A stretch of DNA of 43,333 bases from the NCBI GenBank assembly GCA_946886475.1, contig CAMPIQ010000014.1, positions 1-43,333 of the forward strand. Direction: 5' to 3'. Of this stretch, positions 16,517 to 26,222 are shown piece by piece; the first letter of the stretch is position 1; every line of letters begins with the position of its first letter. This DNA comes from an uncultured Chitinophagales bacterium (GTDB lineage: Bacteria > Bacteroidota > Bacteroidia > Chitinophagales > Chitinophagaceae). The notes below the pieces were generated by a model. That model worked only from the letters and a program-made list of their open reading frames with translations. It was not told where the DNA came from and made no database searches. A program made the translations under genes and the position numbers.

Positions 16517-17748
16517 ATATAATTCATTACGGTTTGGGTAGCACCCGTATTTTTCATGACATATTCTTTTGATGCCCTGCCGCATTTAAATAAATAACCG
16601 GGATCAGTTAAGAGCTGGTCCATTTTTGTTTTTAATTCTGCAGCATTGCTTATACTGGAAGCCCCTCCGGCAGTAATGAGTTCCCTCGCTTCCCTGAATT
16701 TTCTGTAATTGGGCCCGAATAGTACAGGTTTTCCATATACAGCTGCTTCAAGTGTATTGTGGATCCCGCTTTTATTGAATCCTCCCCCTATATAAGTAAT
16801 GGTAGCGGATGAATATAATCTTGAAAGCATCCCTACATTATCAATGATCAATACTTCTGCATTTTCTGATCCTTCATTATGCAGGTCTGAATACAAAACA
16901 GCGCCGGTGAAAATGGATTTTATGAAATCTAAATGCGAGGAATTGATCTCGTGGGGTGCCATAATGATCTTTACGCCCGGGTGCAGGTATTGCGCAAGCA
17001 GTTTTTCATCATCCGGCCAGGTACTTCCTGCAACAATTATCTTTTTCCTTCCCGCAAACCTGTCTATACTTTCCAATGGTTCTTGCTGGCCGGCTATCTT
17101 CACCACCCTGTCAAACCTGGTATCTCCGCTAACAGTAGCGTGTTGGATCTGATGTTCTTTCAATAATTGAAAAGAAGCTTCATCCTGCACAAATAGCTGC
17201 CTGAATAAAAACAGGATCTGCCTGTAAAACTTTCCATACCATTTAAAAAATACCTGGTTTCTCCTGAAGATCGATGATACCAGTATCACGGGAACATGAT
17301 GAAATGCCAGTGCCGATAAATGATGAAACCAGAATTCATATTTCACAAAAACCACCAGTTCCGGATGAACGATGTCAACAAAACGTTTGGCATTGGCCTT
17401 TGTATCTGCCGGTAAATACGTAACAACATCAGCATATAAATATTTTTTTCCTGCCTGGAAACCGGAAGGGGAGAAAAAGCTGATAACCATTTTATGATTT
17501 GGGTATTCCAGCTTCAACGCTTCAATAAGCGGTTTACCCTGTTCCAGTTCACCCGCCGAAGCACAATGGAACCAAATGGTTTTGTCACCGGTGGAGACCA
17601 GGTGCTTCAATTCTTCAAAAAGTCCTTCTCTTCCTTTTACCCATTCTGCCGCCTTTTTATTACGCACCGAAGCGATCCTGATGGCTGAAACATATAATCT
17701 GATGAAAACGTTATAAATCCAGGTCAATGTGTTTGTTTGTGCAGGCAA
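16489..17748 (-). CDS. waaA: 3-deoxy-D-manno-octulosonic acid (Kdo) transferase
   Basis: It transfers Kdo from CMP-Kdo to lipid A precursor at the inner membrane, the first step of LPS core assembly. The 419 residues match the family. An N-terminal membrane anchor (about 9-25) is followed by the GT-B N-domain with IWFHCASAGELEQGKPLI, which contains the conserved catalytic-region Glu. The C-domain has VAGSTWPDDEKLL and the late motif ITYIGGGFNKSGIHNTLEA, typical of WaaA and related GT-B enzymes. It is convergent with the unknown gene (28-nt overlap) and divergent from the nucleotide-sugar block. Confidence 0.92.
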   Translation of the reverse strand: MPAQTNTLTWIYNVFIRLYVSAIRIASVRNKKAAEWVKGREGLFEELKHLVSTGDKTIWFHCASAGELEQGKPLIEALKLEYPNHKMVISFFSPSGFQAGKKYLYADVVTYLPADTKANAKRFVDIVHPELVVFVKYEFWFHHLSALAFHHVPVILVSSIFRRNQVFFKWYGKFYRQILFLFRQLFVQDEASFQLLKEHQIQHATVSGDTRFDRVVKIAGQQEPLESIDRFAGRKKIIVAGSTWPDDEKLLAQYLHPGVKIIMAPHEINSSHLDFIKSIFTGAVLYSDLHNEGSENAEVLIIDNVGMLSRLYSSATITYIGGGFNKSGIHNTLEAAVYGKPVLFGPNYRKFREARELITAGGASSISNAAELKTKMDQLLTDPGYLFKCGRASKEYVMKNTGATQTVMNYIQAKRLLTR

Positions 17749-17785
17749 AGTAAAGCTGATTTCCTTCTTCCTGCAGCTATTTCCT

Positions 17786-17793
17786 TATTTTTG
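17786..17793 (+). promoter_or_regulatory. -7 box of the nucleotide-sugar operon
   Basis: TATTTTTG followed by C fits TAnnTTTG and lies 25 nt before the ATG at 17819. The -33 region lacks a good TTG. Confidence 0.45.
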
Positions 17794-17818
17794 CGGCGCT
17801 CAATTAAAAATTATTTTC

Positions 17819-18949
17819 ATGCGTCCGATTCAAATGGTAGACCTGAAATTGCAGTATCAAAAGATCAGATCTGAAATAGACACTGCAGTGAGGGATGTGA
17901 TAGAAAGCGCTGCTTTTATTAATGGTCCTCAGGTGCAAAGTTTTTCCGCTGCGCTGGGCCGCTATCATGATGTAAAACATGTGATACCCTGTGCCAATGG
18001 CACAGATGCTTTGCAGATAGCCATGATGGCTTTGGATCTGCAGCCCGGAGATGAAGTGATCACACCCTCATTTACCTATATAGCCACAACAGAGGTAATT
18101 GCATTATTGAAACTGAAGCCTGTTTTTGTAGATGTGGATGCTGAAACATTTTGCATCGACCCGGAATCCATTATAAAGGCCATCACTCCAAAAACAAAAG
18201 CTATTGTACCCGTACATCTGTATGGTGGCGCTGCCAATATGGAAGCCATTATGAAGATTGCACATGAACATGGCATCGCTGTTATTGAAGACAATGCCCA
18301 GGCCATAGGGAGCGAGTTTTATTTTTCTGACGGGTCGGTACAAAAAACCGGCACCATCGGTACTATTGGCACCACCTCATTTTTCCCTTCCAAAAACCTC
18401 GGAGGTTATGGGGACGGAGGCGCTATCATCACCAACAACGATCAGCTGGCCGACAGAATGAGGATGATAGCCAACCATGGTCAGAGCCAAAGGTATTATC
18501 ATGATATGGTAGGGTGCAACAGCCGTTTGGATACCCTTCAGGCCTGCGTGCTGGAAATAAAGCTGAAATACCTCGACCAGTACATTGATGCCAGGAGAAA
18601 GGTGGCAGATGCCTACGATCATGCCTTTGCCGCCCATCCCGGCATCACAACTCCTTACAGGGCAGGCTATTGTAAACATGTTTTCCACCAATACACTTTA
18701 ATCCTGAAGGGTATTGATAGAAACCAATTGCATGATTATCTTGCAGCGCGGAATATCCCGTCCATGATCTATTACCCTGTGCCGGCACACCGCCAAAAAA
18801 TGTTTGCACAGTTTAAGGCTTCAGAAACGGATCTGCCTGTGACCGACTGGTTAACAGAGCGTGTAATTTCCCTTCCTATGCACACCGAAATGGATGAAGA
18901 ACAATTGAACTTCATCACGTCAACAGTATTATCATTCGCGAACCAATAA
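17819..18949 (+). CDS. DegT/DnrJ/EryC1 family sugar aminotransferase
   Basis: This PLP-dependent enzyme of 376 residues is of the kind that aminates keto-sugar nucleotides for envelope glycans. The expected family motifs are NGTDALQIAM at 60-69, EDNAQAIGSEF from 157, and TTSFFPSKNLGGYGDGG, where Lys192 should form the Schiff base. A longer in-frame start at 17729 exists, but the added residues lie across the promoter and are not family-like, so the ATG at 17819 is used. It is first in a plus-strand block and ends 10 nt before the UDP-glucose dehydrogenase gene. The sugar substrate is not identifiable; WecE, WbpE or similar roles are possible. Confidence 0.88.
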   Translation: MRPIQMVDLKLQYQKIRSEIDTAVRDVIESAAFINGPQVQSFSAALGRYHDVKHVIPCANGTDALQIAMMALDLQPGDEVITPSFTYIATTEVIALLKLKPVFVDVDAETFCIDPESIIKAITPKTKAIVPVHLYGGAANMEAIMKIAHEHGIAVIEDNAQAIGSEFYFSDGSVQKTGTIGTIGTTSFFPSKNLGGYGDGGAIITNNDQLADRMRMIANHGQSQRYYHDMVGCNSRLDTLQACVLEIKLKYLDQYIDARRKVADAYDHAFAAHPGITTPYRAGYCKHVFHQYTLILKGIDRNQLHDYLAARNIPSMIYYPVPAHRQKMFAQFKASETDLPVTDWLTERVISLPMHTEMDEEQLNFITSTVLSFANQ

Positions 18950-18959
18950 ATCGTACAAT

Positions 18960-20282
18960 ATGAAGATTACAGTTGTAGGAACAGGATATGTAGGTTTAGT
19001 AACCGGTACCTGCCTTGCAGAAACGGGAAACCACGTGAGCTGCGTGGATATAGATGAAAGAAAGGTCAATAAATTAAGAAACGGTCAGATCACCATCTAT
19101 GAACCAGGACTTGAAAAATTATTTGAACGTAATCTCAAAGAAGAACGTTTAACCTTTACCACCGATCTGAAAGAAGGACTGGAAGAAGCGGAGATCATTT
19201 TTCTTGCATTGCCAACCCCTCCGGGTGAGGATGGTTCGGCAGACCTTCAATATGTATTAGGTGTTGCTGAAAATATTGGAAGGTTACTCACCGGTTATAA
19301 AGTGATCATAGACAAAAGCACCGTGCCTGTTGGTACTGCAGAAAAAGTTCATGCTGCCATCTCCAAAAATTATAATGGTGAATTTGACGTTGTATCAAAT
19401 CCGGAATTTTTGCGTGAAGGTGTGGCTGTAGAGGACTTCATGAAACCCGACCGCATTGTGATAGGTACAACTTCTGAAAGAGCGCAGAAATTACTCACTG
19501 AATTATATGCCCCTTATGTTCGTCAGGGCAATCCCATCATCTTCATGGATGAACGTTCTGCCGAACTTACCAAGTATGCGGCAAATGCATTCCTGGCTAC
19601 CAAGATCTCTTTCATGAACGAGATCGCGCAGATGTGTGAAAAGCTCGGGGCGGATGTTGATATGGTGCGTAAAGGAATTGGAAGCGACGACCGGATAGGT
19701 AAGCGTTTTTTATTCCCTGGCATTGGCTATGGAGGCAGTTGTTTTCCGAAGGATGTAAAAGCACTGGTACATTCTGCAAAAGAAATTAATTATGAATTCA
19801 AAATACTGAATGCCGTTACGGAAGTGAATGAAAAACAAAAGTCGCATCTGGTAACAAAGATCAAAAGGTATTTTGGTGATGTGAACGGAAAACATTTTGC
19901 AATCTGGGGACTCGCTTTCAAGCCCAATACAGATGATATACGCGAAGCTCCGGCTCTTGAGATCATTGAGGCTTTATTAAAAGAAGGCGCTACTGTTTCT
20001 GCATTTGATCCGGAGGGAATGAATAATGTAAGAAACCTGTTTGGCAACAGGATCAATTTTTCAGAAACGCAGTACGATTGTCTTGAAAATGCCGATGCAC
20101 TTGTAATTGCAACAGAGTGGAATGAATTCAGAACACCTGATTTCGATAAAATGATTTCCTTGCTGAAAGATCCTGTGATCTTTGATGGCCGTAACGTTTT
20201 CGACGTGCAGTCCATAGAGAAAAAAGGATTCCATTATGAAAGCATTGGCCGTCCCTTAGTGAATCAACCAAAATTAGTTTAA
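18960..20282 (+). CDS. ugd: UDP-glucose 6-dehydrogenase
   Basis: It oxidises UDP-glucose to UDP-glucuronate with two NAD. The 440 residues match the family. The N-terminal Rossmann motif [10 protein letters not shown] is at 7-16, DKSTVPVGT is near 118, and the catalytic Cys261 sits in [14 protein letters not shown]. The C-terminal domain includes [16 protein letters not shown]. The stop codon shares its last A with the ATG of the next gene, a UDP-glucuronate decarboxylase. The two steps therefore form a UDP-glucose to UDP-xylose path, which settles the substrate better than the motif alone. Confidence 0.93.
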   Translation: MKITVVGTGYVGLVTGTCLAETGNHVSCVDIDERKVNKLRNGQITIYEPGLEKLFERNLKEERLTFTTDLKEGLEEAEIIFLALPTPPGEDGSADLQYVLGVAENIGRLLTGYKVIIDKSTVPVGTAEKVHAAISKNYNGEFDVVSNPEFLREGVAVEDFMKPDRIVIGTTSERAQKLLTELYAPYVRQGNPIIFMDERSAELTKYAANAFLATKISFMNEIAQMCEKLGADVDMVRKGIGSDDRIGKRFLFPGIGYGGSCFPKDVKALVHSAKEINYEFKILNAVTEVNEKQKSHLVTKIKRYFGDVNGKHFAIWGLAFKPNTDDIREAPALEIIEALLKEGATVSAFDPEGMNNVRNLFGNRINFSETQYDCLENADALVIATEWNEFRTPDFDKMISLLKDPVIFDGRNVFDVQSIEKKGFHYESIGRPLVNQPKLV

Positions 20283-21262
20283 TGAGCAAAAAAGTGCTGG
20301 TTACGGGTGGAGCCGGTTTTTTAGGATCCCACCTTTGCGACCGCTTCATCAGGGAAGGGTACCACGTTATTGCAATGGATAACCTCATCACAGGAGACCT
20401 TCGCAATATTGAACACCTTTTTAAATTGAAAGAATTTGAGTTCTATCACCACGATGTAACCAAATTCATTCATATACCAGGCCAACTGGATTATATACTT
20501 CATTTTGCTTCTCCTGCAAGCCCTATCGATTATCTGAAAATACCCATCCAGACCCTTAAGGTGGGTGCCATGGGTACGCATAATTGTCTTGGTCTGGCCA
20601 AGGCAAAAGGAGCCCGCATTCTGGTAGCGTCTACAAGCGAAGTGTATGGCGATCCGCTGGTACATCCTCAAACGGAGGAGTACTGGGGAAATGTAAATCC
20701 CGTTGGTCCGCGCGGTGTGTATGATGAAGCCAAGAGATACCTGGAATCCATCACAATGGCTTACCACAGTTTTCATAATGTACAAACCAGGATCATCCGC
20801 ATATTTAATACATATGGACCAAGAATGCGATTGAATGACGGAAGAGCATTGCCAGCATTTATCGGTCAGGCATTAAGGGGTGAAGACCTTACCCTTTTTG
20901 GCGATGGTTCTCAAACACGCTCTTTTTGTTATGTTGATGATTTGGTTGATGGTATTTACCGGTTGTTGCTGAGCGATTATCACATGCCTGTAAATATTGG
21001 TAACCCGGATGAGATCTCTTTGAAGGATTTTGCAGAAGAAGTTTTGAAACTGACCGGCAACAAAGTGAAGATCACCTACAGGCCTTTACCTGCTGACGAC
21101 CCTAAACAACGCAAGCCCGATATCACAAAAGCACAGCAGATTCTGGGCTGGCAACCTGCCATTCACCGCAGCGAAGGACTTGCAAGAACATATGAATATT
21201 TCAAATCACTTCCGGCAGAAGAATGGTCAAAGCAGCCGAAGGAGTTTGTGAGCGGGAAATGA
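20282..21262 (+). CDS. uxs: UDP-glucuronate decarboxylase (UDP-xylose synthase)
   Basis: This short-chain dehydrogenase-type enzyme of 326 residues converts UDP-glucuronate to UDP-xylose. It has the glycine motif [11 protein letters not shown] at 8-18, SPASPIDY from 78, and the catalytic YDEAK with Tyr147 and Lys151. [13 protein letters not shown] is highly characteristic of this subfamily. The start overlaps the ugd stop by one base, which implies coupled translation. UDP-xylose would feed polysaccharide or O-antigen synthesis; no matching xylosyltransferase is in the window. Confidence 0.93.
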   Translation: MSKKVLVTGGAGFLGSHLCDRFIREGYHVIAMDNLITGDLRNIEHLFKLKEFEFYHHDVTKFIHIPGQLDYILHFASPASPIDYLKIPIQTLKVGAMGTHNCLGLAKAKGARILVASTSEVYGDPLVHPQTEEYWGNVNPVGPRGVYDEAKRYLESITMAYHSFHNVQTRIIRIFNTYGPRMRLNDGRALPAFIGQALRGEDLTLFGDGSQTRSFCYVDDLVDGIYRLLLSDYHMPVNIGNPDEISLKDFAEEVLKLTGNKVKITYRPLPADDPKQRKPDITKAQQILGWQPAIHRSEGLARTYEYFKSLPAEEWSKQPKEFVSGK

Positions 21263-21273
21263 GGAGACGGGCA

Positions 21274-21389
21274 TCGGGAATCGTGATTCGTCAATTGGGA
21301 AACGGCCACACCTTATCATCTTTAATTTAGTATTTACGGATACTGTGTTCCCACGATTGCCTATTGCCGATTGACGATTGCCGATTCCC
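21274..21389. repeat. Heptamer arrays in inverted orientation
   Basis: Five consecutive 7-mers at 21355-21389 (GATTGCC, TATTGCC, GATTGAC, GATTGCC, GATTCCC) face a degenerate copy in reverse orientation at 21274-21300. The outermost 10 bases (21274-21283 and 21382-21391) are perfect inverted repeats. The array fills most of the 160-nt gap between uxs and the next gene. Confidence 0.6.
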
Positions 21390-21400
21390 GAATATATTTG
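21371..21400 (+). promoter_or_regulatory. Promoter with -33 and -7 boxes
   Basis: TTG at 21371-21373, a 19-nt spacer and TATATTTG at 21393-21400 followed by C form a full Bacteroidota-type promoter. It lies 22 nt before the dehydrogenase ATG at 21423. The -33 part falls inside the heptamer array. Confidence 0.6.
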
Positions 21401-21422
21401 CACCAATTTTTAATTATCACCC

Positions 21423-22712
21423 ATGTACCAGGAATTAGTAGATAAAAAGGAAAAGCTTGCAGTAATTGGATTGGGTTATGTTGGATTACCCATTGCTTTG
21501 GAGTTTGCAAAAAAACTTTCCGTAATTGGTTTTGATATCAATGCCGGCCGTATTGAAATGATGAAGCAGGGAATCGATCCGAGTAACGAACTGGATAAAG
21601 AAGCGTTTGATGGTTGCAATATCACTTTTACAAATTCGCTGGACGTTTTAAAGGAAGCAACGTTTTTTATAGTTGCTGTACCCACACCGGTTGACGAACA
21701 TAATGTTCCGGATCTCATTCCGGTAAAGAAAGCATCGGAAACCATTGGTAAGGTGATCAAAAAAGGCGACTACGTGGTTTTTGAATCAACTGTTTATCCC
21801 GGTTGTACGGAAGAGGATTGTTTACCCATCATTGAAAAATTATCAGGTTTGAAAAACATCACAGATTTCAAGCTGGGATATTCTCCTGAAAGGATCAATC
21901 CGGGTGATAAAAAACATACACTTTCCTCAATTATAAAAGTGGCATCCGGTTCAGATGCCGAATCACTTGAAGAGATTTCCAAAGTATATGAGCTGGTGGT
22001 GAAGGCCGGTGTGCACAGGGCCTCGTCAATTAAAGTGGCGGAAGCGGCTAAAATCATTGAAAATACCCAGAGGGACCTCAACATTGCATTGATGAATGAG
22101 CTCTCTATCATCTTTGATAAGATGGGCATCAATACTTACGAAGTACTGGAAGCGGCGGGCACCAAATGGAATTTTTTAAAATTCACACCCGGTCTCGTAG
22201 GCGGACATTGTATTGGTGTAGATCCTTATTACCTTACTTATAAAGCAAGTGAGCTGGGCTATAATTCCCGCGTGATACTGGCCGGCCGTTATATCAACGA
22301 TAACATGTCCATTTACCTGGCAAGGAAAGTGGTACGACATATCATAAGCAACGTAAGTGATGTGAAGGCAGCAAAAGTATTGGTGATGGGAGCCACATTC
22401 AAAGAAAATGTAAGCGATATCAGGAACTCAAAAGTTGCGGATGTGGTGAAGGAATTAAAAGAATTCTTTTTAAATGTTGATGTAGTTGACCCACATGCCG
22501 ACAGCAATGAACTGGAACATGAATATGGTTTTGGGCTCACTAAGGAAGTGGGTAAGGATTATGACGCAGTGATCGTAACAGTTTGTCATGAACCCTATGC
22601 AGACCTGAGCGAAGAATATTTTACTTCCATTACCAAACCGCATGCACTTATTGCTGATCTGAAAGGAGCTTACAGGGATAAAATAAAAAGCAGAACATAC
22701 TGGAGTTTTTGA
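21423..22712 (+). CDS. Nucleotide sugar dehydrogenase, TviB/WbpO-like
   Basis: This protein of 429 residues is a UDP-sugar 6-dehydrogenase distinct from the ugd gene nearby. The Rossmann motif GLGYVGLPIA is at 17-26, ESTVYPGCTEEDC is near 121, and the catalytic Cys263 is in VGGHCIGVDPYYL. The latter form is typical of enzymes oxidising UDP-N-acetylhexosamines, such as TviB and WbpO, rather than UDP-glucose. The product would be a UDP-N-acetylhexosaminuronate for surface polysaccharide. It has its own promoter and is followed after 1 nt by rfbC. Confidence 0.85.
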   Translation: MYQELVDKKEKLAVIGLGYVGLPIALEFAKKLSVIGFDINAGRIEMMKQGIDPSNELDKEAFDGCNITFTNSLDVLKEATFFIVAVPTPVDEHNVPDLIPVKKASETIGKVIKKGDYVVFESTVYPGCTEEDCLPIIEKLSGLKNITDFKLGYSPERINPGDKKHTLSSIIKVASGSDAESLEEISKVYELVVKAGVHRASSIKVAEAAKIIENTQRDLNIALMNELSIIFDKMGINTYEVLEAAGTKWNFLKFTPGLVGGHCIGVDPYYLTYKASELGYNSRVILAGRYINDNMSIYLARKVVRHIISNVSDVKAAKVLVMGATFKENVSDIRNSKVADVVKELKEFFLNVDVVDPHADSNELEHEYGFGLTKEVGKDYDAVIVTVCHEPYADLSEEYFTSITKPHALIADLKGAYRDKIKSRTYWSF

Positions 22713-22713
22713 T

Positions 22714-23277
22714 ATGCCATTTACTACAACAGATATTCCGGGGCTGGTTATAATTGAGCCGCAGGTATTTGAAGATAACCGGGGTTATTTTTTTGAGGCT
22801 TACAATGAAAATTCATTTGCAAAGGCCGGCATCAGCTACAAATTTATTCAGGATAACCAGTCCAGATCATCATATGGTGTAATCAGGGGTTTGCATTATC
22901 AGTTGCCTCCTTACGCTCAAACCAAGCTGGTAAGAGTACTGGAAGGTGAAATACTTGATGTGGCACTGGATATCCGTAAAGGATCACCAACGTATGGTAA
23001 ACATTTCTCCCTTGTACTGTCTGCAGAAAATAAAAAACAATTGCTCATTCCACCCGGTTTTGCACATGGCTTTTCTGTTTTATCCCCAATAGCTACGGTG
23101 CTTTATAAGTGCGACCGGTTATACAACAAACAGTCAGAGGCCGGGATATATTTTAATGATCCTTCTCTTTCAATTGACTGGATGGTACCTAAAGAAAAAG
23201 CTATTATATCTGAAAAGGATCTTGTATTGCCACGTCTGCAGCATTGCATTAATCATTTTGAATGGATGGCGCAATGA
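22714..23277 (+). CDS. rfbC: dTDP-4-dehydrorhamnose 3,5-epimerase
   Basis: This is the third step of dTDP-L-rhamnose synthesis. The 187-residue cupin has the catalytic base His61 in IRGLHYQ and the acid Tyr131 in VLYKCDRLY. The family segments EDNRGYFFEAY and LLIPPGFAHGFSVLS are also present. It starts 1 nt after the preceding dehydrogenase and overlaps rfbD by 4 nt (ATGA), so all three are one transcription unit. Confidence 0.93.
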   Translation: MPFTTTDIPGLVIIEPQVFEDNRGYFFEAYNENSFAKAGISYKFIQDNQSRSSYGVIRGLHYQLPPYAQTKLVRVLEGEILDVALDIRKGSPTYGKHFSLVLSAENKKQLLIPPGFAHGFSVLSPIATVLYKCDRLYNKQSEAGIYFNDPSLSIDWMVPKEKAIISEKDLVLPRLQHCINHFEWMAQ

Positions 23278-24143
23278 ACCAGCCAGCTATTATAGTAACA
23301 GGAAGCAATGGGCAATTGGGAAGCGAATTAAAAGACCTGTCGGGTCAGTACCCTCAATTCAATTTTGTTTTTTTATCCAGGGAAGATGTTTCAATAACAG
23401 AAAAAGAAAAACTTCAAAAGGTCTTTGAACAATACCATCCTGCATGGCTGGTCAATTGTGCTGCTTATACAGCGGTTGATAAGGCGGAAACGGAGCAGGA
23501 GACTGCTTTTGAGATCAATGGAAACGCTGTTGGCCATCTTGCATTTTTATGCCACGGATACAAAACCGGGTTTATTCATATTTCAACCGATTATGTTTTC
23601 AATGGCAATAAAAAATTGCCCTGGAAGGAGGAAGATGAAACAGATCCTTTGAATGTGTATGGAGCGTCCAAATTACTTGGGGAATTCATGGCGCAAAAAA
23701 ATAATCCGGATTCCATCATCATCCGTACTTCATGGGTTTATTCTTCTTATGGTAAGAACTTCGTTAAAACCATGTTGCGGTTGATGAAAGAAAAAGATTC
23801 GCTCAGTGTGGTAAACGACCAGCAGGGTTGTCCTACTTATGCAGCTGACCTTGCGGACGCCATCATGCACATCATCGGGCATGGTGAGATCATTCCCGGA
23901 ATATTTCATTACTGTAATCAGGGATTGATTACCTGGTTTGAATTTGCACAGGGCATCCGGAACAGGATCAACTCCGGTTGCCAGCTCCATCCCATTTCCA
24001 CCAGTCAGTTTCCAACACCGGCTGCCAGACCAGCCTATTCTGCTCTGGATACAAGCAAGATCCGCCGGAGTTATGGAATCGGGATCAAAAACTGGGAATC
24101 CAGCCTTGATGATTGTTTAAAAAAGATGAATGTTACTTCGTGA
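23274..24143 (+). CDS. rfbD: dTDP-4-dehydrorhamnose reductase
   Basis: This is the last step of dTDP-L-rhamnose synthesis, an NAD(P)H-dependent SDR enzyme of about 289 residues. The nucleotide-binding motif TGSNGQLGSEL is near the N-terminus, then VNCAAYTAVDKAE, STDYVFNG, and the catalytic YGASKLLGE with Tyr and Lys. The start at 23274 gives a 4-nt overlap with rfbC; an in-frame ATG at 23262 would add four residues. rfbA and rfbB, needed for the first two steps, are not in the window. Its last 11 nt overlap the end of the convergent TapB-like gene. Confidence 0.92.
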   Translation: MNQPAIIVTGSNGQLGSELKDLSGQYPQFNFVFLSREDVSITEKEKLQKVFEQYHPAWLVNCAAYTAVDKAETEQETAFEINGNAVGHLAFLCHGYKTGFIHISTDYVFNGNKKLPWKEEDETDPLNVYGASKLLGEFMAQKNNPDSIIIRTSWVYSSYGKNFVKTMLRLMKEKDSLSVVNDQQGCPTYAADLADAIMHIIGHGEIIPGIFHYCNQGLITWFEFAQGIRNRINSGCQLHPISTSQFPTPAARPAYSALDTSKIRRSYGIGIKNWESSLDDCLKKMNVTS

Positions 24144-24828
24144 TTGAAGTGATCATGGTAGATCCTGCAAGCTTACCGGCCTTATTATATGTTTCTGATT
24201 TAACCGTACCTATTCCCGGAACAAACCATTCTTTCACTTCCATGTTTATAGGAAGTCCTATAGGGCCTATCTGTGTTTTAAAAGTAGAATTATAACTGAT
24301 CACATATGCATCCCAGGTGCCGGCAGGTGTTGTTACTTTTTCCTGGGAATTAACCTTCCTGTTCACCATTTTATAATTGATAGTGGTAGCAGCGTTGTTC
24401 TTACCCGTTACTTCCATGGTGAAGTCCACATCCTTTAATGTTTGTCCAACACTGATGTTGGATGGATATTCAATATAAGCCGTTTCAAATTTTGCTTCAG
24501 CATCTTTGTAAGCCTCCATCTGTTGTTGTGGCATTGACATTCTTACATCGGCTTTCAGTACACCCCCTTCACATTTATAAACCCCCGAGCTATTGGCAAT
24601 CTCTTTTCCTTTTTCGTCCTTAAAAGAACCAGCTACAACAGATTCATATTGGTTGCCATTCTTTTTTACCTCTGAGATCTTCCATGTTTGTGTTCCGCTT
24701 TCTTTTCCTTTTTTATCATACACGGTCATCTGTACGGTGGAATTATCGCTCATGAAAAGATAACTGCTGCATTCCTGTGCATTAGACAGCATGGGAATAA
24801 AAAATAAAAGACTTAATATATTTTTCAT
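24133..24828 (-). CDS. Exported DUF3108/TapB-like protein
   Basis: This 231-residue protein has a signal peptide (residues 1-17, ending SNAQ) and a beta-rich domain. It is marked by WKISEVKKNGNQYES, NRKVNSQEKVTTPAGTWDA and a late KEWFVPGIGTVKSE. The combination of a TPAGTWDAY-type segment with WFVPGIGTVK is what Bacteroidota TapB-family/DUF3108-like periplasmic proteins show; their role is unknown. It lies about 49 nt downstream of argH on the same strand and may be read through from the arginine operon, but nothing suggests a role in arginine synthesis. Confidence 0.6.
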   Translation of the reverse strand: MKNILSLLFFIPMLSNAQECSSYLFMSDNSTVQMTVYDKKGKESGTQTWKISEVKKNGNQYESVVAGSFKDEKGKEIANSSGVYKCEGGVLKADVRMSMPQQQMEAYKDAEAKFETAYIEYPSNISVGQTLKDVDFTMEVTGKNNAATTINYKMVNRKVNSQEKVTTPAGTWDAYVISYNSTFKTQIGPIGLPINMEVKEWFVPGIGTVKSETYNKAGKLAGSTMITSITK

Positions 24829-24877
24829 ATGCAGGTGAATTAGTATGTGTGAGCAATTTACAACACCTGTATGGAAT

Positions 24878-26182
24878 TTATAAACTGAATTGTAAAAGGG
24901 TTTTTTGCATGGACCTTACGATCTCATCATTGCAAAGCTTCCCTATACTTCCTTCATGAATATGATTGAGTTTTTTCCCGGTATCAAAATTAAAATCGCC
25001 TTTTTCTATCTGGTTTCCTACCTGCCTGTAGGCCTCCCTGAAGGGAATATTCTTATTTACCAGCTCATTTACTGCCTCTACGCTGAACAGGTATTTATAT
25101 TTTTCATCCGAAAGAATGTTTTCTTTTACTTCCAGATGTGTCAACATAAGTACCATCATTTGCAGGCAGGCTTTGAGTTCTTCAATGGCAGGGAATAATA
25201 TTTCTTTGGTAAGTTGAAGATCGCGATGATAACCAGAGGGCAGGTTGTTCAATAAAAGCACCAGTTCATTCGGAATGGATTGGATGCGGTTTGATCTGGC
25301 CCTTATCAGTTCAAAAACATCCGGGTTCTTTTTATGTGGCATGATGCTGCTGCCGGTTGTAAGTTCAGCAGGAAAGGAAATAAAATTAAAATTCTGACTG
25401 AGATATAAACAACAATCCATTGAAAGCCGGCTTAAGGTTGCAGCCAGGCAACTCATACCCATGGCTACGATCTTTTCTGTTTTTCCCCGGCTCATTTGCG
25501 CATAAACTGAATTATAATTCAGGTCTGCAAATCCAAGCAGTTCAGTGGTGCGCTTTCTGTTCAAAGGAAAAGAAGAACCATAACCTGCTCCGCTGCCCAA
25601 CGGATTTTTATTGGTGACAACATACGCGGCAGCCAGAACTTCCATATCATCCACCAGGCTTTCCGCATAAGCGCCCAGCCAGAGTCCGAATGAAGATGGC
25701 ATGGCAATTTGCAGATGCGTATATCCGGGTAATAAATGATCCCTGAATTTTTCACTCTGGCTGATCAGAAGATCAAAAAGCCTGGTTACTTCTGTTTTAA
25801 TATTCAGTATCTCTGCCTTCAGGTACAATTTTATGTCAACTGCCACCTGGTCGTTCCTGCTTCGGCCACTATGGATCTTTTTGCCGGTATCACCAATTCG
25901 CTCCGTCAGTAAAAACTCCACATAAGAATGAATATCCTCAGCATCTTCGCTGATTGAGAATGCTCCTTTTTCTATTTCAGATCCTATATCCCGTAATGCT
26001 TCCAGCGCTTTCCCGGATTCTTCTTTTGACATCAACCCTGTTTCTCCTAACATGGTAACATGTGCAATGGATCCCTGAACATCATATTTAGCCAGTAGTA
26101 TATCAAATTCCTTATCCCTGCCTACAGTGAATTTCTCAATCAGGCCGGAAACAGATGTATTTTCTTTTTGCCAGAGCTTCAT
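24878..26182 (-). CDS. argH: Argininosuccinate lyase
   Basis: This is the final step of arginine synthesis, splitting argininosuccinate into arginine and fumarate. The 434-residue protein belongs to the fumarase/aspartase superfamily. HSGRSRNDQV is at 104-113, catalytic-region His156 is in GYTHLQIAMP, and the signature GSSIMPHKKNPD is at 277-288. It is the last arginine gene in the minus-strand cluster, 40 nt after the deacylase gene. Confidence 0.93.
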   Translation of the reverse strand: MKLWQKENTSVSGLIEKFTVGRDKEFDILLAKYDVQGSIAHVTMLGETGLMSKEESGKALEALRDIGSEIEKGAFSISEDAEDIHSYVEFLLTERIGDTGKKIHSGRSRNDQVAVDIKLYLKAEILNIKTEVTRLFDLLISQSEKFRDHLLPGYTHLQIAMPSSFGLWLGAYAESLVDDMEVLAAAYVVTNKNPLGSGAGYGSSFPLNRKRTTELLGFADLNYNSVYAQMSRGKTEKIVAMGMSCLAATLSRLSMDCCLYLSQNFNFISFPAELTTGSSIMPHKKNPDVFELIRARSNRIQSIPNELVLLLNNLPSGYHRDLQLTKEILFPAIEELKACLQMMVLMLTHLEVKENILSDEKYKYLFSVEAVNELVNKNIPFREAYRQVGNQIEKGDFNFDTGKKLNHIHEGSIGKLCNDEIVRSMQKTLLQFSL

Positions 26183-26222
26183 ATTGGTTAATTACAAGAA
26201 TTTAATAGCAAGGATTTTATTT

